Assembly (NCBI GenBank): GCA_030544215.1
Contig: JARZZO010000008.1
Span: forward strand, 25,149,614-25,213,613
Reading direction: 5' to 3'
DNA length: 64,000 nt
From: Zantedeschia hybrid cultivar
Taxonomy: Eukaryota > Streptophyta > Magnoliopsida > Alismatales > Araceae
In this document: positions 60,510 to 64,000 of the stretch, piece by piece
Layout: every line of letters begins with the position of its first letter
How positions within the stretch are numbered: position 1 is the first letter of the stretch
Notes under the pieces: generated by a model
The model's database searches: none
The model's input: the letters and a program-made list of their open reading frames with translations, nothing else
Told to the model about the DNA's origin: nothing
Position numbers and translations under genes: made by a program

Positions 60510-63341
60510 TCAAGGCTGACTCTCCCCTCCGCCCTCGTCCAACTGACTCTGGGCCTCGTCAGGTGCATCCGGTGCTGGTCCTCGACTAGGAGGTGGAGGT
60601 GGTCTCATCGCGCTCGGACCTGCATGACCGGAAGATACAGCAGCACTGGCAGTAAAGGCGCTGGTCAGACCACGCTCATGGGCACGCTGCCGAGCTCGCT
60701 GGAACCGTTCCTCCACCATCTTGCGCTCATGCTCCGCAACTGACAAGCGACCCTGCATAGCCTCCAGTCGAAGGCGGTCGCGGTCTCTCTCCTCAGTCAC
60801 AACCTCCAGGCGAATCTGGAGGCGTGCAAGATCTCCGGTCGAGAGAAGAGCCACCTGCTCCTCTAGCACCCGGATCCGCTCTGCATCAGCCTCGGCACGA
60901 GCCGCTGCAGCACGGACATGCTCTATCTCCGCTTCAGCCCTCTGAAGGGCTTCCTGAAGTTCAGCAACCTGCAAAGGAAAATTTCGTTAGTCCAAGGCAA
61001 TCAAGTAAGTAATCAATTCCAGAATTCAAAAATTGAAGAACTTACCTGAGCAGCACGGTCCTCCTCCGCTAGAGAAGCCCGGTGGATGGCGGAGGCGAGC
61101 TGACTCTGGAGGTCAGCCATAGCAGCATCACGAGTGGATGAGGAAGATGAAGCTCCATGAGTAGGGGGCGCCGCCTGGGTGTAGACGGCTCGCTGCACCA
61201 GAAAGACAACTATCAGTGGTTAATTGCCAAAACAATTAATTATTTAAAACATGCATTCATATTCATTCATACATACCAGGTCATACAGTTCTTTCTGAAC
61301 TTGTTCGAGCTGGGCCTCCGCATCATGTAGGCGGGCCCGGAGGTCAACAATGACAGCATCACGCGCATCCTGCATGTCATACATACATACATTCATTCAC
61401 AAATATAAATCAAGATAATAATAAAATTAAAGAAGCATGAATGCATACTTACATCGAGTGGTCGGAGGAGCCGAAGCTGATCGGCGTAGTGGGCCCGGTA
61501 CTGCTGGAGGTAGGCCTCGCTACTCACCGCCCGTGACTCCACTCTGATACCCCGACGGTGCCAGTCCTCGTACTGCTCTGGGAACTTGGCACGCCAGTCG
61601 GTGAGGGCTTGTTTCCCCCTCATGCTCCTTCCGACGCCCTCCGGGACCTCCTCGTCAATCCATTCCTGGTGGAGGCCCAGGGTCCTCATCACGAGCCGGA
61701 GGCGGAGGAGCTCGATCTCGTTGAGGCAATGCACCCACATCTGCCTCCCAAACCGCCTCCTGCCAGCCGTCACCCACGGCTGACCCTCCTCATTCATGCC
61801 CAAGTATGGGCGCCATATCACCTGCATATAGGTTAGATGCATTCATAAATAAATTGCATTTAATAAAAGATTTAATTGAATAAGTTAAGCTTACCAGGAG
61901 TTCTGGATAATCCAGAAACTGACGGCGGAGGGCCGTCAGCTGGTGATGCTGTGGAGCCGTATCCACAATCGGCTGCCAACGGCAGGCGAAAGGGACGGCG
62001 TTCGGACGAATAATCCTCGCTCTGCCGAGCGGAAAGTAGTAGTAGCTCCACACCTGCATTTATAAACATATAGGTTAGAAGAAGCATCATATCATATTGC
62101 ATTGCATATAACAAATAATTAAACAATTTAATACCTGAAGAAATGGTGAGAAGCCACTGATAGTAGTCTCGCGGTCCGGCGTGACCGCGGATAAATCGGC
62201 GAAGAGGTAAGCCAAAAGGGCTGCACCCCAGGCATACTCTCCTAGGCTATCTAGGTCATCTAACAAGTAAAGAAATCTACAGTGAATATGGTCGCCCTTC
62301 GTACCGAAGAGCAACCTACCGAAAAAGAAAACTAAGAAGACTCTAAGCTGTCTATCTACCTCCTCTACCTGATCAGGATCACTACAGTAGACAGAAGAGG
62401 ACGACTCTGCTAGTCTATCTCTGAACTCCTCCCGGGTCTCGTCAGACCGACGCCGGGGCTCATCTAGACCTAGTGCTGCCTCTACTTCTACCCTAGGGAC
62501 CATCCTAGACTCCCTACCTATGTTGGATACCTCTATTCCTAGTAATGCTTCAGCCAATCCCTGATAGTTGGGGTAGGTTACCCCGCTCACAGGTCGGCCC
62601 TCTACCCTGAGGCCAGTAATCCTGGCCACATCCTCTAGGGTGGGGATCATATGCCCCCACGGCATCAGGAATGCCCGGCTTTCCGCATGCCATCTCTCTC
62701 TCAAGGCCTGCAGCAGGACTAGATCAAGCCAAAATGGCTCGATGTCCAGCACCTCGCCGAATCCCATCTGACGCAGGCGCGCCTTTTGGAAATCCGGGAG
62801 CCCCCTATAAGCCCCTATCACTAGGTCCCAACTAATTCTAGCCCTCATCACTCCCTGCAAATAAAAACACAAAAATAAGGGTCAGTAATTAATAAAAACA
62901 GAAAAAATCAGTTCTGTTTTGAAAGGCGTCAGCACACATGGACGTCTTTTAAAACACGTCAACATGCCTTGACGCGATTCAAAATTTTTATTCCTATTTA
63001 AAAAAAAAATCCGGAATTTATCTTGAAAAACGTCGACCCATGATGACGCCTTTTGAATGGCGTCACCTGGTATGGACGCCTTTCAAGCCCAGATTCCGGG
63101 TTCTTTCAAGAACCCCGTTCTCTCTCTTTTCTTCATACAACCACACCCACAGGGAGCTTACCGTGTGGAGGTCGCCCTCCTCTTCTTCTTCCACCGCCAT
63201 GGGAGCCGGTGGAGGGAGTTCTTCCTCCAAAAACGCCGCCGCCTCCGCAAGGGCCGCCGGGACCTCCTCGGGAGCTTCTTCTTGCCTCCTCCTCCTCTTG
63301 GCTAGGGTCTTAGTCTTCCCGGAACCTTCACCGCGTTCCAT
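60510..63341 (-). CDS. Antisense plant-mobile-domain (PMD) protein gene, 7 exons
   Basis: Exons on the minus strand: 63162-63341, 62135-62854, 61895-62053, 61453-61821, 61277-61369, 61046-61192, 60510-60968. Every intron is GT-AG, all junctions are phase 0, and the joined frame encodes 708 aa with no stop. The N-terminus is basic then acidic (KRRRRQEEAPEE). The PMD block follows in exon 2 (LMPWGHMIPTLEDVARITGL, RVEGRPVSGVTYPNYQGLAE). The C-terminal third (exons 5-7) is Ala/Glu/Arg-rich and heptad-like, probably a coiled coil. PMD occurs in host proteins such as MAIL1/MAIN and in transposable elements; its molecular role is unsettled. The gene lies between pol and the expected 3' LTR, in opposite orientation. 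Intron 1 and the upstream flank carry ten copies of the spaced motif. Confidence 0.88.
62925..63080 (+). repeat. Spaced palindromic motif cluster, intron 1 of the antisense gene (4 copies)
   Basis: Cores at 62925-62946 (GGCGTC-agcacacatg-GACGTC), 62955-62976 (CACGTC-aacatgcctt-GACGCG), 63029-63050 (AACGTC-gacccatgat-GACGCC) and 63059-63080 (GGCGTC-acctggtatg-GACGCC). They occur in two close pairs, each pair having cores 30 bases apart start to start. Confidence 0.92.
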
Positions 63342-64000
63342 GGCTTGAGAAAAGGGAGATTTGGGGGAGAGATCGCCGGAGTTCGAATCGCCGCCGATGA
63401 GGGAAAAGAGAGTTTTTGGAAAAGTGAGGAAGAAGGGGACCTTCGCGGATCTGTTAACGAAGGGCTGAAAGGCGTCTACTCAGGATGACGCGTTTTATGG
63501 CGCAAAAGTTGAGCGGCACTGACAGAGATTTGAATTTGACTGAAAGGCGTCCACATACGTAGTCGCGTTTCACTATTTTTGTCAGAACCGTACAAAGAAA
63601 ATCATTAAAGGCGTCTTACTGTGTTGACGCATTTCATAGAATTAATCATGGAATTAATGACAGAATCCTGGAAAAAGTAGGAGAGAGAGTTGAAAGGCGT
63701 CGTTATGTACAGACGCGGTTTAATCTTTAAATCGGGTTTTTGAGGATTAAATTGAATTTCTGGAAAAGAATTATGGTTTAAAGGCGTCATGTTGGGCAGA
63801 CGCGTTTTAACTTTTTCATTGAATTTATTATTGAAAAGCGTCTTTCTGACTGGACGCGTTTTGCATTTAACAGAACCCGAACTGTTGAAATTTTCAGGAA
63901 AAATCAAGTTTTCTCTAAAGGAAAAATCATGTGCACTTCATAGAAAGTTGAGGAAAGGTTTTGAGGCATAAAAAAAACTTCTTTATTCAATGAAATTCTT
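63342..64000 (-). promoter_or_regulatory. Presumed promoter region of the antisense PMD gene
   Basis: Non-coding region upstream of the ATG at 63341. The first 130 bases (to about 63470) are GC- and purine-rich and free of motif copies. Six evenly scattered copies of the spaced motif then follow. No clear TATA box was identified. The 3' LTR probably begins a little beyond 64000. Confidence 0.45.
63471..63858 (+). repeat. Spaced palindromic motif cluster upstream of the antisense gene (6 copies)
   Basis: Cores at 63471-63492 (tactcaggat), 63546-63567 (cacatacgta), 63610-63631 (ttactgtgtt), 63696-63717 (gttatgtaca), 63783-63804 (atgttgggca) and 63837-63858 (tttctgactg), where the bracketed bases are the 10-base spacers. 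Left arms are GGCGTC (AGCGTC in the last); right arms are GACGCG, with GTCGCG and GACGCA in copies 2 and 3. Spacing is 54-87 bases. Confidence 0.92.

Larger units (their letters stand above)
48341..64000 (+). mobile_element. Tat-lineage Ty3/gypsy retrotransposon, very large, 3' end outside the window
   Basis: Order: 5' LTR (48341 to about 49654), possible primer-binding site, 1.1-kb leader, gag, protease with G-patch, RT, RNase H, a second archaeal-type RNase H, integrase, an A-rich spacer, and an antisense intron-containing PMD gene. The duplicated RNase H and the missing chromodomain mark the Tat lineage, where extra antisense ORFs are known. No 3' LTR start (TGTAGACACGC) is seen before 64000, so the element exceeds 15.6 kb. 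The coding parts are nearly intact, suggesting it is relatively young. Confidence 0.88.

Noticed and set aside
47389..63858. The spaced motif as a CRISPR-like repeat-spacer array
   Set aside because: The copies are scattered at uneven 30-90-base intervals over 16 kb in a plant retrotransposon, the variable part is 10 bases, and no cas genes are present.

Overview
This window is plant nuclear DNA. Its genes have GT-AG introns and plant-only families: a plant-type PEP carboxylase with the N-terminal phosphorylation site, a Dof zinc-finger protein, and a chloroplast ATP-synthase assembly factor. It also carries plant MITEs and a large Ty3/gypsy retrotransposon. An angiosperm is certain; a monocot is my guess from the PEPC sequence and the long introns, and I cannot name the species.

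Layout. 1-4200: AT-rich intergenic DNA with MITE remnants and one GC-rich patch. 4207-14690 (+): a complete 10-exon PEPC gene encoding 967 aa, with Ala776 typical of the C3/housekeeping form. 15220-17000: three copies of one MITE family. 18088 and 19399: further MITEs. 20900-21830 (+): an intronless Dof gene resembling DOF1.5/COG1. 21880-35000: intergenic DNA with a foldback element, Harbinger-type MITEs, a SINE-like retroposon with a 17-bp target duplication, and a (TC)57 microsatellite. 35005-43310 (-): an 8-exon CGL160-like gene whose long introns hold a LINE relic and a hAT element with a perfect 8-bp target duplication. A long-TIR foldback lies directly upstream of it. 44800-45404: a second hAT element with a perfect 8-bp duplication. 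45850-47178 (-): a decayed LINE cut off by the start of an LTR.

47179-64000 is a very large Tat-lineage Ty3/gypsy region. It contains two tandem, diverged LTR units, a long leader, gag, protease plus G-patch, and pol (RT, two RNase H domains, integrase). Downstream lies an apparently intact seven-exon ANTISENSE gene for a 708-aa plant-mobile-domain (PMD) protein. The 3' LTR is not reached. gag is separated from protease by one in-frame TAG, and pol is reached through a -1 frame shift at an A9 run.

The most unusual signal is a dispersed bipartite motif, GGCGTC-N10-GACGCG with A/T-rich outer arms. I found 21 copies, always with exactly 10 bases between the arms and nearly all different inside. 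It occurs only in the non-coding parts of the retrotransposon: both LTR units, the leader, intron 1 of the antisense gene and the region upstream of its ATG. At matching places in the two LTR units the arms and flanks align, while the 10-base spacers have largely turned over. I know of no description of it. It could be a binding site for a dimeric element-encoded or host factor, possibly the PMD protein, but that link is inference.
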